The notes: generated by a model from the sequence alone, not told the origin. Counted from the first letter of the stretch, positions 17,295-26,373 are shown. The stretch: DNA of 64,000 bases from Coxiellaceae bacterium (GCA_030680235.1 JAUXWQ010000056.1:48039-112038); one strand, 5' to 3'. Program-made: numbers and translations.

Positions 17295-18509
17295 ATGCGT
17301 CACAGAACAACAGCTGTACAAATTGACCACATCACAATGGGTGGTGGCGCACCGATTGTCGTGCAGTCTATGACAGATACTGATACCGCAGATGCTGCTA
17401 AAACAGTCGCACAAATTAAATTACTGGCTGACGCTGGTTCCGAAATTGTGCGTATCACAGTAAATACCCCCGAGGCAGCGGCACAAGTTCATGCAATTCG
17501 CACTGAATTAAATAAAGCGGGATATGATGCCGTTCCCATCGTTGGGGATTTTCATTACAATGGGCATCGTTTATTGAAAGAATTTCCTGATTGCGCAAAA
17601 GCCTTGTCAAAATATCGGATTAATCCGGGCAATGTCGGTTTTGGTGCAAAAAGGGATGATCAATTTAATCAAATGATTGAAGCAGCACTGCACTATCAAA
17701 AACCCGTTCGTATTGGGGTGAATTGGGGAAGTTTAGATAAATCGTTGGCAACGCAGATGATGGATGATAATGCAAAATTGCAACAGCCCAAATCTGCGCG
17801 TGAAGTATTGCGTGAAGCCTTGGTGGTGTCTGCATTAACGAGTGCGCAAGCGGCTCGTCACTGTGGGTTAACAGAAGATAAGATCGTTTTGTCCTGCAAA
17901 GTGAGCAATGTGCCTGATCTGATCGCAGTCTATCAAATGCTCGCAGAACGTTCACATTACGCTTTGCATTTAGGTTTAACAGAAGCGGGTATGGGCTCAA
18001 AAGGGATTGTGGCATCGAGTGTTGGAATGGGTATTTTATTGCACCAAGGGATAGGGGACACGATTCGTACCTCGCTCACACCAGAACCCAATGGATCGCG
18101 CGATAAAGAAGTCATCGTTTCACAGCAAATTTTGCAAGTATTGGGATTGCGCGCGTTTGCGCCGATGGTGACGTCATGTCCTGGTTGTGGACGTACGACG
18201 AGCACTTTCTTTCGTGAGTTAACGCAATCAGTCGATGCATTTATCCGTGAAAAAATGCCCCAATGGCGGAAAAAATATGTTGGGGTTGAAAATTTACAAT
18301 TGGCTGTAATGGGTTGTATTGTTAATGGGCCTGGGGAAAGTAAGCATGCCAATATTGGTATTAGTTTGCCAGGAACAGGTGAAGCGCCAATCGCGCCGGT
18401 TTTTATGGATGGTGAAAAAGTAGCGACTTTGCGTGGTGATGGGATTACAGCAGAGTATAAAGCAATGATTGAAAAATATGTGGAAACGCACTATGCGGTG
18501 CGATTGTAG
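17295..18509 (+). CDS. ispG: 4-hydroxy-3-methylbut-2-enyl diphosphate synthase
   Basis: IspG (GcpE) converts 2-C-methylerythritol cyclodiphosphate to HMBPP in the MEP isoprenoid pathway, using a 4Fe-4S cluster. The 404-residue protein carries the cluster cysteines in SCPGCGR and [10 protein letters not shown], and conserved substrate-site segments such as [16 protein letters not shown] and RINPGN. The ATG at 17295 gives the usual N-terminus. Other MEP genes in the window are ispD and ispH. The gene is isolated among accessory genes and followed by a hairpin at 18631. Confidence 0.97.
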   Translation: MRHRTTAVQIDHITMGGGAPIVVQSMTDTDTADAAKTVAQIKLLADAGSEIVRITVNTPEAAAQVHAIRTELNKAGYDAVPIVGDFHYNGHRLLKEFPDCAKALSKYRINPGNVGFGAKRDDQFNQMIEAALHYQKPVRIGVNWGSLDKSLATQMMDDNAKLQQPKSAREVLREALVVSALTSAQAARHCGLTEDKIVLSCKVSNVPDLIAVYQMLAERSHYALHLGLTEAGMGSKGIVASSVGMGILLHQGIGDTIRTSLTPEPNGSRDKEVIVSQQILQVLGLRAFAPMVTSCPGCGRTTSTFFRELTQSVDAFIREKMPQWRKKYVGVENLQLAVMGCIVNGPGESKHANIGISLPGTGEAPIAPVFMDGEKVATLRGDGITAEYKAMIEKYVETHYAVRL

Positions 18510-18630
18510 GACTTATTTCGCATATATTCTTAAATATCCCTCCGACGCTGCGCGTGTTGATTCCCTTTTTCAAGCAAGTTGTATCTACACAAATCTAAAA
18601 ATGGGGTGAAATGGCATATAAACCGCTGAC

Positions 18631-18650
18631 ACCCCCTTGAAAACGGGGGT
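18631..18650 (+). other. Hairpin downstream of ispG
   Basis: ACCCCC and GGGGGT form a 6-bp GC stem over an 8-base loop about 120 bp after the ispG stop. It lacks a clear U-tract, so it may be a weak or Rho-assisted terminator for ispG or for the converging small ORF. Confidence 0.4.
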
Positions 18651-18727
18651 CTGTGCGCAGCACAGGGGGGATTTATGCAAAAACCCTGTAAATAACTTTT
18701 AATCGATGTGTCGCTTTGTAGCAGTTA

Positions 18728-18988
18728 CTATTTTCTGTTAAAAGTAGGTAACGCTGGTTCGGGCATAAAGCCGTCAAAACCTGGCATTGGAGATCTTGGT
18801 TGGGCTGTTTTTTCAAAAAAACTTGGAGCTTTGTTTTTGTTTTTGGGAGATAGTACTTCTTTATTTTCCGCAAGCTGCTGTAATCGCAGGGTGAGTGCCC
18901 CGAATAAGGTAAAAAAAGCAAAGGCGTTAGTAAAGGCATTGGTCTTTTGGTTTTGTTGAGGTTTAAACTTTGGAAGTGTACGTCTCAT
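18728..18988 (-). CDS. Small 86-residue accessory protein with PmrA-type promoter
   Basis: No family is recognised. The peptide is basic and Pro/Asn-rich, with a short hydrophobic patch (FAFFTLFGALTL) near residues 23-34 and a C-terminus ending FNRK. Two sequence signals argue that this short ORF is real. AGGAGA stands at ideal spacing before the ATG, and a TTAA-N7-TTAA box with a -10 hexamer lies 40-70 bp upstream (19029-19061) in the same geometry as at the other boxed accessory genes. It lies between ispG and the 365-residue ORF on the minus strand. A small Dot/Icm substrate is the simplest idea, unproven. Confidence 0.62.
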   Translation of the reverse strand: MRRTLPKFKPQQNQKTNAFTNAFAFFTLFGALTLRLQQLAENKEVLSPKNKNKAPSFFEKTAQPRSPMPGFDGFMPEPALPTFNRK

Positions 18989-19028
18989 AGTGTTTTCTCC
19001 TGTTATTTAAGGTATTTAGAATGCCTGA

Positions 19029-19061
19029 AGTATCGCAGAGGAAAATTAACAAAAAATTAAG
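19029..19061 (-). promoter_or_regulatory. PmrA-box-like promoter of the 86-residue ORF
   Basis: On the minus strand CTTAAT-TTTTT-GTTAAT (19045-19061) is followed after exactly 10 bp by GATACT (19029-19034), about 40 bp before the start codon. Both half-sites keep TTAA. This is one of the best matches in the window. Confidence 0.75.
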
Positions 19062-19119
19062 TGGTTATTTGGCCATTGAGTAAGTTCTCAAAAAGCCAGA
19101 GCAGCTTTCGATGTTTTGT

Positions 19120-19146
19120 TGCGAGCCGCGCGTATAACAAGCGGAT
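19120..19146. repeat. Single REP unit (family 1)
   Basis: A single GCGAGCCGCGCGTATAACAA-type unit without a facing partner, in the gap between two accessory ORFs. Confidence 0.7.
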
Positions 19147-19236
19147 TTTCTGAATCCAGAAGCGCATGTTTGTATTACTTTGAATCGAGATCGTGATAAG
19201 CGGTTTTAGCAATGGGGCTGAGCTGCTACGGAGATC

Positions 19237-20334
19237 TTAGGTACCTTGCCTGTTAAAAGAGTGAGTTGGGCGTGGTGCCACTGGCAAAGTTGGCTGAAAA
19301 TTATTTGGCGAGATCGGAAAAAAGCGGTTGGAAAAAGGAGGTTCTGCTCCATTTGATGCGTTTGGTGGGCTGATGTGAGACCTTCTTTGGAAGTTAGTGT
19401 GTCCAGGAGTAGAAGGCGGTGCAGGGATTATTATAGTATTGGCGGGATCGTTGTTGGTGTCTTCTTGGAGTGCATCACTACACTCAGTCAAGGCTTGATT
19501 CACTGCGTTCCGATAAGACGTCAATGATCTTGCAGTCACGACATCTTCGATAGTCTTTTTAAGTTTTTGTAGTAGCATGGTGTTTTTATCTAAACAACCG
19601 ATCATAGCCTCTTCTTCAAGTGCAGTTGATTGGATAGCGTGGTCAGCACAAAACGATACGAATAGATTGTGGTGCTCAAAAAATCTTGTTTCAATAAGAC
19701 GTTGATTGAGTGGAGAAGTTTCTCTTAACCAAGTAGTAGCGGCCCTCATTTTTAGAAACTTTCGGCTAAGCAAATCCTTCAAGGTTTCTATGCGGATTTC
19801 AGATGGATTTCTTGTACATTTGAGCACCGGCCAGTATTGATCCAGTGTGCTCATCCATGCCTCATAAAAATGGGAGGCAAGTCGAGAGTGATGAACAGCC
19901 GCTGATTTTACTGCTTCAAGGTGAGAAAGTTGCTCTATTAAAAATCTTCTGAACGCTATTACTGAGTTAACAAGTCTTAGTGCTTCTTCAGATCGTGCTG
20001 GTGATTGGACAGTATTTGTAAAAATATCATGGGCATTCAGTGCTACTAATCTAAATACATAGGACGCTAATTTCAGTGCTGTTTTAAGACAGATGATGGC
20101 AGTAGCTTTTTTTTCTGTACTTGCTTGGTTGTTATATAATAGAAAATAAGCCTTTGCTGCAGCAACCCTGTAATTTTGAATGGTTTTTAGTAAGTAATCT
20201 TTTTCTGGCCACTGAGAGGGACGATTGCTCAATGACAAAACAACATAAAGCCAGGGAAATTCAGAAAAATGCTTAGAAAGCGTCTGATAAGATGCTTGAA
20301 TTTTATCAAGTTGCTCTAGTATAGGTTGTGGCAT
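19237..20334 (-). CDS. Unrecognised 365-residue protein; effector candidate
   Basis: The first 280 residues are predicted helical; the last 85 are a Pro/Asn/Ser-rich disordered tail. No signal peptide or membrane helix is evident and no family is recognised. The VALNAHDIFTN segment near residue 105 resembles a motif in the 383-residue ORF at 12682. The ribosome site TGAGGTC is the same as that of the 1583-residue gene. The promoter carries a TTAA-N7-TTAA box 5'-adjacent to a -10 hexamer (20374-20406). The gene directly follows the palindrome at the aacS stop. Co-regulation with icmW makes a Dot/Icm substrate the leading hypothesis. Confidence 0.68.
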   Translation of the reverse strand: MPQPILEQLDKIQASYQTLSKHFSEFPWLYVVLSLSNRPSQWPEKDYLLKTIQNYRVAAAKAYFLLYNNQASTEKKATAIICLKTALKLASYVFRLVALNAHDIFTNTVQSPARSEEALRLVNSVIAFRRFLIEQLSHLEAVKSAAVHHSRLASHFYEAWMSTLDQYWPVLKCTRNPSEIRIETLKDLLSRKFLKMRAATTWLRETSPLNQRLIETRFFEHHNLFVSFCADHAIQSTALEEEAMIGCLDKNTMLLQKLKKTIEDVVTARSLTSYRNAVNQALTECSDALQEDTNNDPANTIIIPAPPSTPGHTNFQRRSHISPPNASNGAEPPFSNRFFPISPNNFQPTLPVAPRPTHSFNRQGT

Positions 20335-20373
20335 TTGACCTCAAAAAATAGTTTTTATAAAGCTTCAAAAACT

Positions 20374-20406
20374 ATTTTAAGGTAAGAATGTTAAAAAACT
20401 GTTAAA
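20374..20406 (-). promoter_or_regulatory. PmrA-box-like promoter of the 365-residue ORF
   Basis: On the minus strand two identical TTTAAC hexamers separated by AGTTT (20390-20406) are followed after 10 bp by TAAAAT (20374-20379). The start codon is 39 bp downstream. Confidence 0.74.
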
Positions 20407-20424
20407 TCCGGGTAACTAATCCGG

Positions 20425-20602
20425 GTAACTACTCGTGCCTCGCCATATAAGTAATGAAAAATGTCGATGTTGAGGTGATTTTTTGTGAAAAATTAAAACA
20501 AAAGTGCAAGCGTACTTGATTGGTACGTCGAGCATTTTGTTTTAATTTTTCGCGAAAAAGCCCCCAACAGCGGCGTTTCTTTCTAACGGAGTGAGTAGTT
20601 AC
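20425..20602. repeat. Family-4 palindromic element at the aacS stop
   Basis: The ends GTAACTACTC (20425-20434) and GAGTAGTTAC (20593-20602) are perfect inverted repeats. Inside, GAAAAATTAAAACAAAA and TTTTGTTTTAATTTTTC form a 17-bp stem around a GTAC-containing loop. The aacS stop codon (TAA) is the first part of the right end. A shorter relative lies at 39548-39620. Confidence 0.8.
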
Positions 20603-22476
20603 AAATCCGGATTGAATTGCGTTAAACAATTTGGATTGAGCAAGCTCTCAGTATTTTTTACAGCTCGTCCGTTTATCTTATTTTTTACCGCAAGTTCCAT
20701 GGTTTTTCCATTCATGGTTTTTGGAATGTCAGTCACTTGAATAATTTTTTTGGGCACATGATAGGGCGACGTATGTTCCCGAATAATTTTTTTAATGGTT
20801 GAAATTAAGGTTTCGTCCAATATCAGATTATCTTTTAATTTGACAAATAAAAATATGTCTTCATCGCCTTTATTTTGTTTTCCTGCAGCAACACAGTCTA
20901 TAATTTCTGGAATTTTTAAAGCTTGTTCGTAAATGTCAGCAGTGCCAATGCGTACACCACCAGGATTGAGCGTGGTATCGGATCTGCCGTAAATAATCAC
21001 ACCATGATGCTGCGTGATTTTTGCGTAATCTCCATGTGTCCATATATTCTTAAATTGCTTAAAATAAGCGTTGAAATATTTTTCGCCAGTTGCATCATTC
21101 CAAAAATAAATGGGCATTGAGGGAAATGGTTTTGTGCAAACCAATTCGCCTGTTTGATCGACAACGGATTTCCCATTGTCATCAAAAATTTCAACAGCCA
21201 TGCCAAGCCCGCGACATTGTAATTCTTCGGCATAAACTGGCAATAAAGGATTGCCAAGTGCAAAACATGAAATAATATCACTACCACCAGAAATAGAAGA
21301 AACACGCACCTCTTTTTTAATATCGCGATAAATATAGTCAAAACTTTCTTTTAACAAAGGAGAACCTGTTGTTAAAAGGGTTTTTAAGTGTGTTAATTGA
21401 TGTGTGTCTTTTGGTTTTAAATCATTTTTTAAATAGGTTTCGATCATTTTGGCGCCACAGCCAAAAATGGAAACGTTCAATTCATCCACTATATCAAGTA
21501 AAGCAGTGTTTGATGGATAAGTCGGTGAGCCATCATATAAGACTAAAGTGGCACCAACACTTAATCCGCTTATCATCCAGTGCCACATCATCCAACTGCA
21601 GGTTGTGTAAAAAAATAAAATATCTTTTTCATGTAAATCTGTATGTAACATTAATTCTTTTTTGTGTTGAATTAAGGTATTTCCTGCGCCATGTACGATG
21701 CATTTGGGTTTACCTGTTGTGCCGGAGGAATACAAAATATAAAGTGGGTGATTAAAGTTTGCTTTGTAAAACCGGAGTGTTTCTGTAGAGACGCGATTTA
21801 TCGTTTCTAAAAAAATAACTTTTTTTATGCTGGGTATTTTATTTTGTAATGACGCAATGGTTTCTTCGTGATGAAATTTTTTACCGTTGTAATCATGCGT
21901 TGAAATGGTGAATAAAATCACCGGTTCAATTTGTGAGAAACGTTCAATCAAAGCATCAGCGCCAAATTCTGGCCCGCAGGCACTCCAAATGGCGCCAAGC
22001 GATGTTGTAGCTAGCATGGCAATAACCGTTTCAATTCTATTTGTCACAAAGGCGGCAACGCGATCACCTGGTTGTAAGCCGTCAGATTTTAATTGTGCTG
22101 CGAGCGCTGTGACTTTTAACGATAATTCATGGTATGAAATTTGAGCGCGCTCCCCACTTTCATTCGCATAGCGTAATGCGGTTGCATCGGGGGAAACTTT
22201 CCCTTTCCATAGCAAATTTTCTGCAAAATTTAATGTGGCATCAATAAACCACTGTGTTTTTTGTATTTCAGCATGAGGTTGCAAAATGGTTGTGGCTGCT
22301 TGTGAAAAAATAATGTCAGAAAACTTAGACAATAATTTCCAAAATTCGCAAGGATAGTCAATCGACCATTGATAAAGGGCATCGTAAGTCTGTTTGCCAG
22401 TCAATTGCATGAAGTGATGCAGGTGGGTTTCTGAAAGTGTGTCGACATTGGGGGTCCATAAGGGGGATGTGTTCAT
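20599..22476 (-). CDS. aacS: Acetoacetyl-CoA synthetase
   Basis: This 625-residue acyl-adenylate-forming enzyme activates acetoacetate to acetoacetyl-CoA, linking ketone bodies or PHB breakdown to central metabolism. The N-terminal W-x-P, the WFIDATLNFAENLL segment, YSSGTTGKPKCIVHG, GGSDIISCFALGNP and TLNPGGVRIGTADIY follow the acetoacetyl-CoA synthetase subfamily rather than acetyl-CoA synthetase. The C-terminal catalytic Lys lies in MNGKTMELAVK. Residues about 223-231 are encoded by a family-2 repeat arm (GAGACGCGATTTATCG) in a variable loop, in frame. The stop codon is part of another palindrome, so the last residues may not be ancestral. It stands alone. Confidence 0.93.
   Translation of the reverse strand: MNTSPLWTPNVDTLSETHLHHFMQLTGKQTYDALYQWSIDYPCEFWKLLSKFSDIIFSQAATTILQPHAEIQKTQWFIDATLNFAENLLWKGKVSPDATALRYANESGERAQISYHELSLKVTALAAQLKSDGLQPGDRVAAFVTNRIETVIAMLATTSLGAIWSACGPEFGADALIERFSQIEPVILFTISTHDYNGKKFHHEETIASLQNKIPSIKKVIFLETINRVSTETLRFYKANFNHPLYILYSSGTTGKPKCIVHGAGNTLIQHKKELMLHTDLHEKDILFFYTTCSWMMWHWMISGLSVGATLVLYDGSPTYPSNTALLDIVDELNVSIFGCGAKMIETYLKNDLKPKDTHQLTHLKTLLTTGSPLLKESFDYIYRDIKKEVRVSSISGGSDIISCFALGNPLLPVYAEELQCRGLGMAVEIFDDNGKSVVDQTGELVCTKPFPSMPIYFWNDATGEKYFNAYFKQFKNIWTHGDYAKITQHHGVIIYGRSDTTLNPGGVRIGTADIYEQALKIPEIIDCVAAGKQNKGDEDIFLFVKLKDNLILDETLISTIKKIIREHTSPYHVPKKIIQVTDIPKTMNGKTMELAVKNKINGRAVKNTESLLNPNCLTQFNPDL
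21784..21809. repeat. Family-2 repeat arm inside aacS
   Basis: TGTAGAGACGCGATTTATCG is present within the coding sequence and is read in frame. The same 20 bases, with one insertion, occur in the intergenic copies at 10450-10473 and 26151-26171. Confidence 0.75.
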
Positions 22477-22655
22477 TGCTTATCCATAGTCTGTAAGTGT
22501 GGCGAGGTATTCCGAGCGTAACAAGCGTACCGATTGTGTATTATTCTAGATTTGGCTGTCAAAGCCTACTACTAATAAACGCCTATTTATCGCTTTAAGG
22601 TAACTACTGTATTGCCTTACTTTCGTCCGAATGCTATCTTTCCGGATCGATTTAC

Positions 22656-22729
22656 AGGCATGTAGCTCAGTTGGTTAGAGTATCACCTTGACATGGTGGG
22701 GGTCGCTGGTTCGAGTCCAGTCATGCCTA
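22656..22729 (+). tRNA. tRNA-Val (anticodon GAC)
   Basis: A full cloverleaf can be drawn: acceptor AGGCATG/CATGCCT, D arm GCTC/GAGT, anticodon stem TCACC/GGTGG with loop TTGACAT (anticodon GAC), T arm GCTGG/CCAGT with TTCGAGT, and discriminator A. CCA is not encoded. The D-loop to T-arm segment is close to E. coli tRNA-Val(GAC). The 390-bp gap between aacS and thrS otherwise holds an inverted repeat. Confidence 0.95.
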
Positions 22730-22741
22730 AGTTTTATTAAC

Positions 22742-22858
22742 AGTGACTGTGACTGTGTCGAGGCTCAATGTAATTCAAATGAAAGAAGCAGCTTTAGTGA
22801 TGTTTGAAATAAGGTTGTGTTGTCTTGAGTCTCCGACACAGTCACATTCACAGTCACA
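22742..22858. repeat. Inverted repeat with GACTGT-type tandem arms upstream of thrS
   Basis: AGTGACTGTGACTGTGTCG (22742-22760) pairs with CGACACAGTCACATTCACAGTCAC (22835-22858); the CTCAA/TTGAG just inside also pair. The right arm ends 11 bases before the thrS ATG and would occlude or frame its ribosome site if it folded in the mRNA. Confidence 0.8.
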
Positions 22859-22869
22859 TTGAGTTAATT

Positions 22870-24762
22870 ATGATCATCATCACTCTCCCAGACGGATCTC
22901 AAAGAGAATTCCAAAATCCCGTTACGGCGCTTCAAGTGGCCGAATCCATTAGTCCGAACTTAGCAAAAGCAACTGTGGCAGCTATAGTCAATGACCAAGT
23001 GATTGATGCAACATTGCCAATTGAGAAAGATGCAAGCTTGAAATTAATAACAGACAAAGATGAGGGATCGCTTGAAGTGATTCGTCATTCCACAGCGCAT
23101 TTGTTAGCCCATGCAGTGAAGACCTTATTTCCAACGGCGCAAGTAACGATTGGTCCTGTGATCGAAGATGGCTTTTATTATGATTTTGCTTTTCGTCCTT
23201 TTACGCCAGAAGATTTAGAGAAAATCGAAAAAATGATGGAAGCATTGGCGAAAAAAAATACGCCTGTTGTTCGACAAGTGGTGTCGAGAAATGAAGCGAT
23301 TCAATTGTTCGAGAGTATGGGCGAGCACTATAAGGTGCAAATTATTCGGGATATTCCTGAAAATGACATGCTGACAATTTATGAGCAGGGCGATTTTATT
23401 GATTTGTGTCGTGGCCCTCATGTGCCTAATACAAGATTGTTAAAGGCGTTTAAGTTAACCAAAATTTCGGGTGCTTATTGGCGTGGTGATTCAAAAAATG
23501 AAATGTTACAGCGTATTTATGGCACCGCTTTTCAAGACGCTAAAAAATTAAAAGAGCATTTAGATCGCATTATCGAGGCAAAAAAACGCGATCATCGTGA
23601 AATTGCCAAGAAAATGGATTTATTTCATTTGCAGCAAGAAGCGCCTGGAATGATTTTCTGGCATCCGAACGGCTGGACAATGATTAATATCATGCGCGAT
23701 TACATTCGTGCGCTATTGCGTAAAAGTGGTTATCAAGAAATTAATACGCCGCAGCTGGTTGATGCGAGCCTGTGGGAACAATCTGGCCATATGGCAAAAT
23801 TCGATGCAGGGATGTTTGTCTCTGAATCAGAAAGCAGAAAATATGTTGTGAAGCCAATGAGTTGCCCTTGTCATATTCAAGTGTTTAATCAAGGTATCAA
23901 AAGCTATCGCGATTTACCGATTCGTTTTGCGGAATTTGGCTGTTGTCATCGTAACGAACCATCAGGCACCTTGCATGGCATTATGCGTGTTCGCGGCATG
24001 GTGCAAGATGATGGCCATATTTTTTGTACAGAAAATCAAATTCAAGCAGAAGTAGCAGCTTTTATTGATCAGCTGCATGTGGTTTATAAAGACTTTGGGT
24101 TTACTGACATTGTGTACAAGTTGGCAACACGCCCTGAAAAACGCGTGGGGAGTGACACGATTTGGGATAAGGCAGAGCAAGCATTAGCAGATGCATTGAA
24201 TGCGAAAGGCCTAAAATTTGATTATTTACCGGGTGAAGGTGCTTTTTATGGGCCAAAAATTGAGTTCCATTTGCGTGATTGTTTAGGGCGTATGTGGCAG
24301 TGTGGTACTATCCAGGCTGATTTTGCGTTGCCAGAACGTTTGGACGCAACCTACGTTGATGAAAACGGTGATAAAAAGCCACCGGTCATGTTGCATAGAG
24401 CAATTTTGGGTTCATTTGAGCGGTTTTTAGGGATTTTGATTGAGCACTATGCGGGGCATTTTCCTTTGTGGTTGGCGCCCGTACAGATGGTTGTGATGAA
24501 TATCACAGAAAAGCAACAGGATTATGTAGACAAAGTTGCTAAAAAATTGCAAAATTCCGGGTTTCGTGTGATTGCCGATTTGAGAAATGAAAAAGTTGGC
24601 TTTAAGATCCGTGAACATACGATTGCACGTGTGCCATATCAATTGGTTGCGGGGGATCGTGAAGTGGAAAATGGCGCGATTTCAGTACGTCGATGCGGTA
24701 GCGAGACATCTGAAGTAATGAGCCTAGATGCACTTATTGAGAAATGTCAGGGAATGCGCTGA
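22870..24762 (+). CDS. thrS: Threonyl-tRNA synthetase
   Basis: ThrRS (630 residues from the ATG at 22870; E. coli 642) charges tRNA-Thr. In order: TGS domain ([11 protein letters not shown]), the HSTAHLLA second domain with its editing HxxxH and the later C-x3-H, then the class II core with [10 protein letters not shown] (zinc Cys), [11 protein letters not shown], the [14 protein letters not shown] motif 2 region and [19 protein letters not shown] motif 3, and an anticodon-binding domain. An upstream in-frame TTG at 22825 would add 15 residues from the repeat; the TGS homology starts at MIIITLPDG, so I chose 22870. It heads the thrS-infC-rpmI-rplT cluster. Confidence 0.97.
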   Translation: MIIITLPDGSQREFQNPVTALQVAESISPNLAKATVAAIVNDQVIDATLPIEKDASLKLITDKDEGSLEVIRHSTAHLLAHAVKTLFPTAQVTIGPVIEDGFYYDFAFRPFTPEDLEKIEKMMEALAKKNTPVVRQVVSRNEAIQLFESMGEHYKVQIIRDIPENDMLTIYEQGDFIDLCRGPHVPNTRLLKAFKLTKISGAYWRGDSKNEMLQRIYGTAFQDAKKLKEHLDRIIEAKKRDHREIAKKMDLFHLQQEAPGMIFWHPNGWTMINIMRDYIRALLRKSGYQEINTPQLVDASLWEQSGHMAKFDAGMFVSESESRKYVVKPMSCPCHIQVFNQGIKSYRDLPIRFAEFGCCHRNEPSGTLHGIMRVRGMVQDDGHIFCTENQIQAEVAAFIDQLHVVYKDFGFTDIVYKLATRPEKRVGSDTIWDKAEQALADALNAKGLKFDYLPGEGAFYGPKIEFHLRDCLGRMWQCGTIQADFALPERLDATYVDENGDKKPPVMLHRAILGSFERFLGILIEHYAGHFPLWLAPVQMVVMNITEKQQDYVDKVAKKLQNSGFRVIADLRNEKVGFKIREHTIARVPYQLVAGDREVENGAISVRRCGSETSEVMSLDALIEKCQGMR

Positions 24763-24809
24763 TGTTTCATGTGCATGCTTAAAGAACGCACACTTTTAGG
24801 AGATGGGTT

Positions 24810-25328
24810 ATTAGAGACAGTAAAAAAACCCGCATTAACGAGCTGATTCGTGTCCCTCGTGTGCGGTTGATTGACCAAGATGGCAGTCAAGTGGGTGTTG
24901 TTAGTATTGACGAGGCTTTGAGTCAAGCGCGTCAGGCGTCGATGGATTTGGTGGAAATATCTCCCAATGTGGAGCCGCCTGTTTGTCGCATCATGGATTA
25001 CGGCAAATATATTTTTGATCATGGAAAGCGTAAGGCCCAGCAGAAAAAGCATCAGCGTCAAACGCAGGTCAAAGAAATCAAGTTTCGACCAGTGACTGAT
25101 GTGGGTGATTACCGCGTCAAAATGAAAAAAATTGCTGAGTTCTTGGAGCGTGGTGATCGCGTTAAAGTGAGCTTGCGTTTCCGTGGTCGTGAGGTGCAGC
25201 ACCAAGAGTTAGGATTGGAATTTATCAATCGCGTTAAAGCAGATTTACCGGCAGGTGCGATTGTTGAGCAAGAAGCAAAAATGGAAGGCCGACAAATTAC
25301 CATGTTGGTTGCACCAGGTAAAAAGTAG
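24810..25328 (+). CDS. infC: Translation initiation factor IF-3, AUU start
   Basis: IF-3 (172 residues) binds the 30S subunit, prevents premature subunit joining and proofreads the start codon. The frame extends upstream of the first GTG (24861) through RINELIRVPRVRLID, the conserved IF-3 N-terminus, to an ATT at 24810 preceded by AGGAG with 7-base spacing; no ATG, GTG or TTG is available there. E. coli infC also starts at AUU, which lets IF-3 repress its own synthesis. N domain, basic linker (GKRKAQQKKHQRQ) and C domain (KEIKFRP, GDRVKVSLRFRGRE) are complete. It lies 47 bp after thrS. Confidence 0.95.
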   Translation: MRDSKKTRINELIRVPRVRLIDQDGSQVGVVSIDEALSQARQASMDLVEISPNVEPPVCRIMDYGKYIFDHGKRKAQQKKHQRQTQVKEIKFRPVTDVGDYRVKMKKIAEFLERGDRVKVSLRFRGREVQHQELGLEFINRVKADLPAGAIVEQEAKMEGRQITMLVAPGKK

Positions 25329-25341
25329 AGAAATGATATGC

Positions 25342-25441
25342 GCGTTGCGAGCCGCGCATATTACGAGCCGCGTGTTGCGAGCCGCGCGTGTAACAAGCGG
25401 TCAATACCAAGCGGTCAATAAATGCGAGCCCCGCAGGCGAT
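25342..25441. repeat. Cluster of degenerate REP units between infC and rpmI
   Basis: Three or more GCGAGCCGCGCRT-type units lie head to tail, followed by paired AAGCGGTCAATA copies. They separate two genes of one translation operon, and mRNA read-through would carry them. Confidence 0.7.
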
Positions 25442-25492
25442 ATAAACTCGTGATGAGCTTGTGAAGTAACAAATAAAACAGGAACAATTAAA

Positions 25493-25690
25493 ATGTCAAA
25501 AGTAAAAACAAACAGCAGCGCAAAAAAACGTTTCAAGCGTCGTGGTGATGGTTCTTTCAAAAAACGCGGTGCGTTTCGTAATCATATTTTGACGAAGAAA
25601 TCGCAAAAACGTAAGCGTCAATTGCGTGGTACGCATGCGGTAAATGAATCTGATGCAAATAACGTTGCGCGTATGATGGGCGTTAAATAA
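25493..25690 (+). CDS. rpmI: 50S ribosomal protein L35
   Basis: This 65-residue, highly basic protein has the L35 pattern: K-x-K-T-(N)-SSAKKRFK, the GDGSFKKRGAFRNHILTKKSQKRKRQLRG core and a V-x-MM-G-VK end. It is a component of the 50S subunit and sits in the conserved infC-rpmI-rplT order. AGGAACAATTAAA precedes the ATG. Confidence 0.97.
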   Translation: MSKVKTNSSAKKRFKRRGDGSFKKRGAFRNHILTKKSQKRKRQLRGTHAVNESDANNVARMMGVK

Positions 25691-25786
25691 AAAATCGACA
25701 GAAATACGTATGCAGTAACTGCGTCGTATAACTGTTAAAACCCACACCCAGCGTAAGTGAAGGTGTAAACACAAAGAGGCAGTAAC

Positions 25787-26143
25787 ATGGCTAGAGTAAA
25801 ACGTGGTGTGACGGCAAGAGCGCGTCACAAAAAAGTATTAAAGTTAGCGAAAGGCTATTATGGTGCGCGTAGTCGCGTATTCCGTGTCGCTAAGCAGGCG
25901 GTTATCAAAGCATTGCAATATGCTTACCGTGATCGTCGTCAACGGAAACGTGAATTCCGTGCATTGTGGATTGTGCGTATTAATGCAGGCGCACGTTTGC
26001 ATGGCATGTCCTACAGCCGTTTCATGAATGGCTTGAAAAAAGCGAACATCACATTAGATCGTAAAGTGTTGTCTGACTTAGCGGTGAACGATAAGTTAGG
26101 TTTTGCGAAATTGGCAGAACAGGCGAAAGCAGCTTTAGTTTAA
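25787..26143 (+). CDS. rplT: 50S ribosomal protein L20
   Basis: L20 (118 residues) is an early 50S assembly protein and in enterobacteria the repressor of the rpmI-rplT cistrons. The N-terminal extension [19 protein letters not shown], the [17 protein letters not shown] segment and the globular [20 protein letters not shown] part are intact. AGAGGCAGTAAC precedes the ATG. A strong terminator follows at 26192. Confidence 0.97.
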   Translation: MARVKRGVTARARHKKVLKLAKGYYGARSRVFRVAKQAVIKALQYAYRDRRQRKREFRALWIVRINAGARLHGMSYSRFMNGLKKANITLDRKVLSDLAVNDKLGFAKLAEQAKAALV

Positions 26144-26150
26144 CGCTTTC

Positions 26151-26184
26151 TGTAGAGACGTCGATTTATCGCGTCCATTTGCAG
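26151..26184. repeat. Family-2 repeat fragment after rplT
   Basis: TGTAGAGACG-T-CGATTTATCGCGTCC followed by ATTTGCAG is the same arm seen at the end of the oligopeptidase gene. It starts seven bases after the rplT stop. Confidence 0.7.
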
Positions 26185-26191
26185 AATCTTC

Positions 26192-26226
26192 AAAAAACGC
26201 AGGCATAAAAACCCTGCGTTTTTTTA
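26192..26226 (+). terminator. Rho-independent terminator after rplT
   Basis: AAAAAACGCAGG and CCCTGCGTTTTTTT form a GC-rich stem with flanking A/T tracts. It ends the thrS-infC-rpmI-rplT transcript. Confidence 0.9.
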
Positions 26227-26266
26227 TGCTTATCTGAAATCTTTATGCAACGCGAGATAAAAAACG

Positions 26267-26373
26267 CTCTCATTGCTCGATGCATGAGCGTAGCGAGTGG
26301 TTTTGCAGGAAATCTCGATATGCGTCAAATTCTGCAAAAATACTCGCTACGCTCATGCATCGAGCAATGAGAG
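26267..26373. repeat. Composite REP inverted repeat upstream of pheS
   Basis: CTCTCATTGCTCGATGCATG plus GAGCGTAGCGAGTG forms the left arm; the right arm is its complement with one mismatch. The spacer keeps the family core GCAGGAAATCTCGATA...CTGCA. The rest of the 313-bp rplT-pheS gap shows no gene. Confidence 0.88.

Noticed and set aside
22742..22858. T-box leader for thrS
   Set aside because: No T-box bulge or specifier loop; T-boxes are not expected in gammaproteobacteria, and the arms are simple hexamer repeats.
26267..26373. Spaced inverted repeats considered as a CRISPR array
   Set aside because: Only two facing arms, no regular direct repeat with unique spacers and no cas genes nearby.
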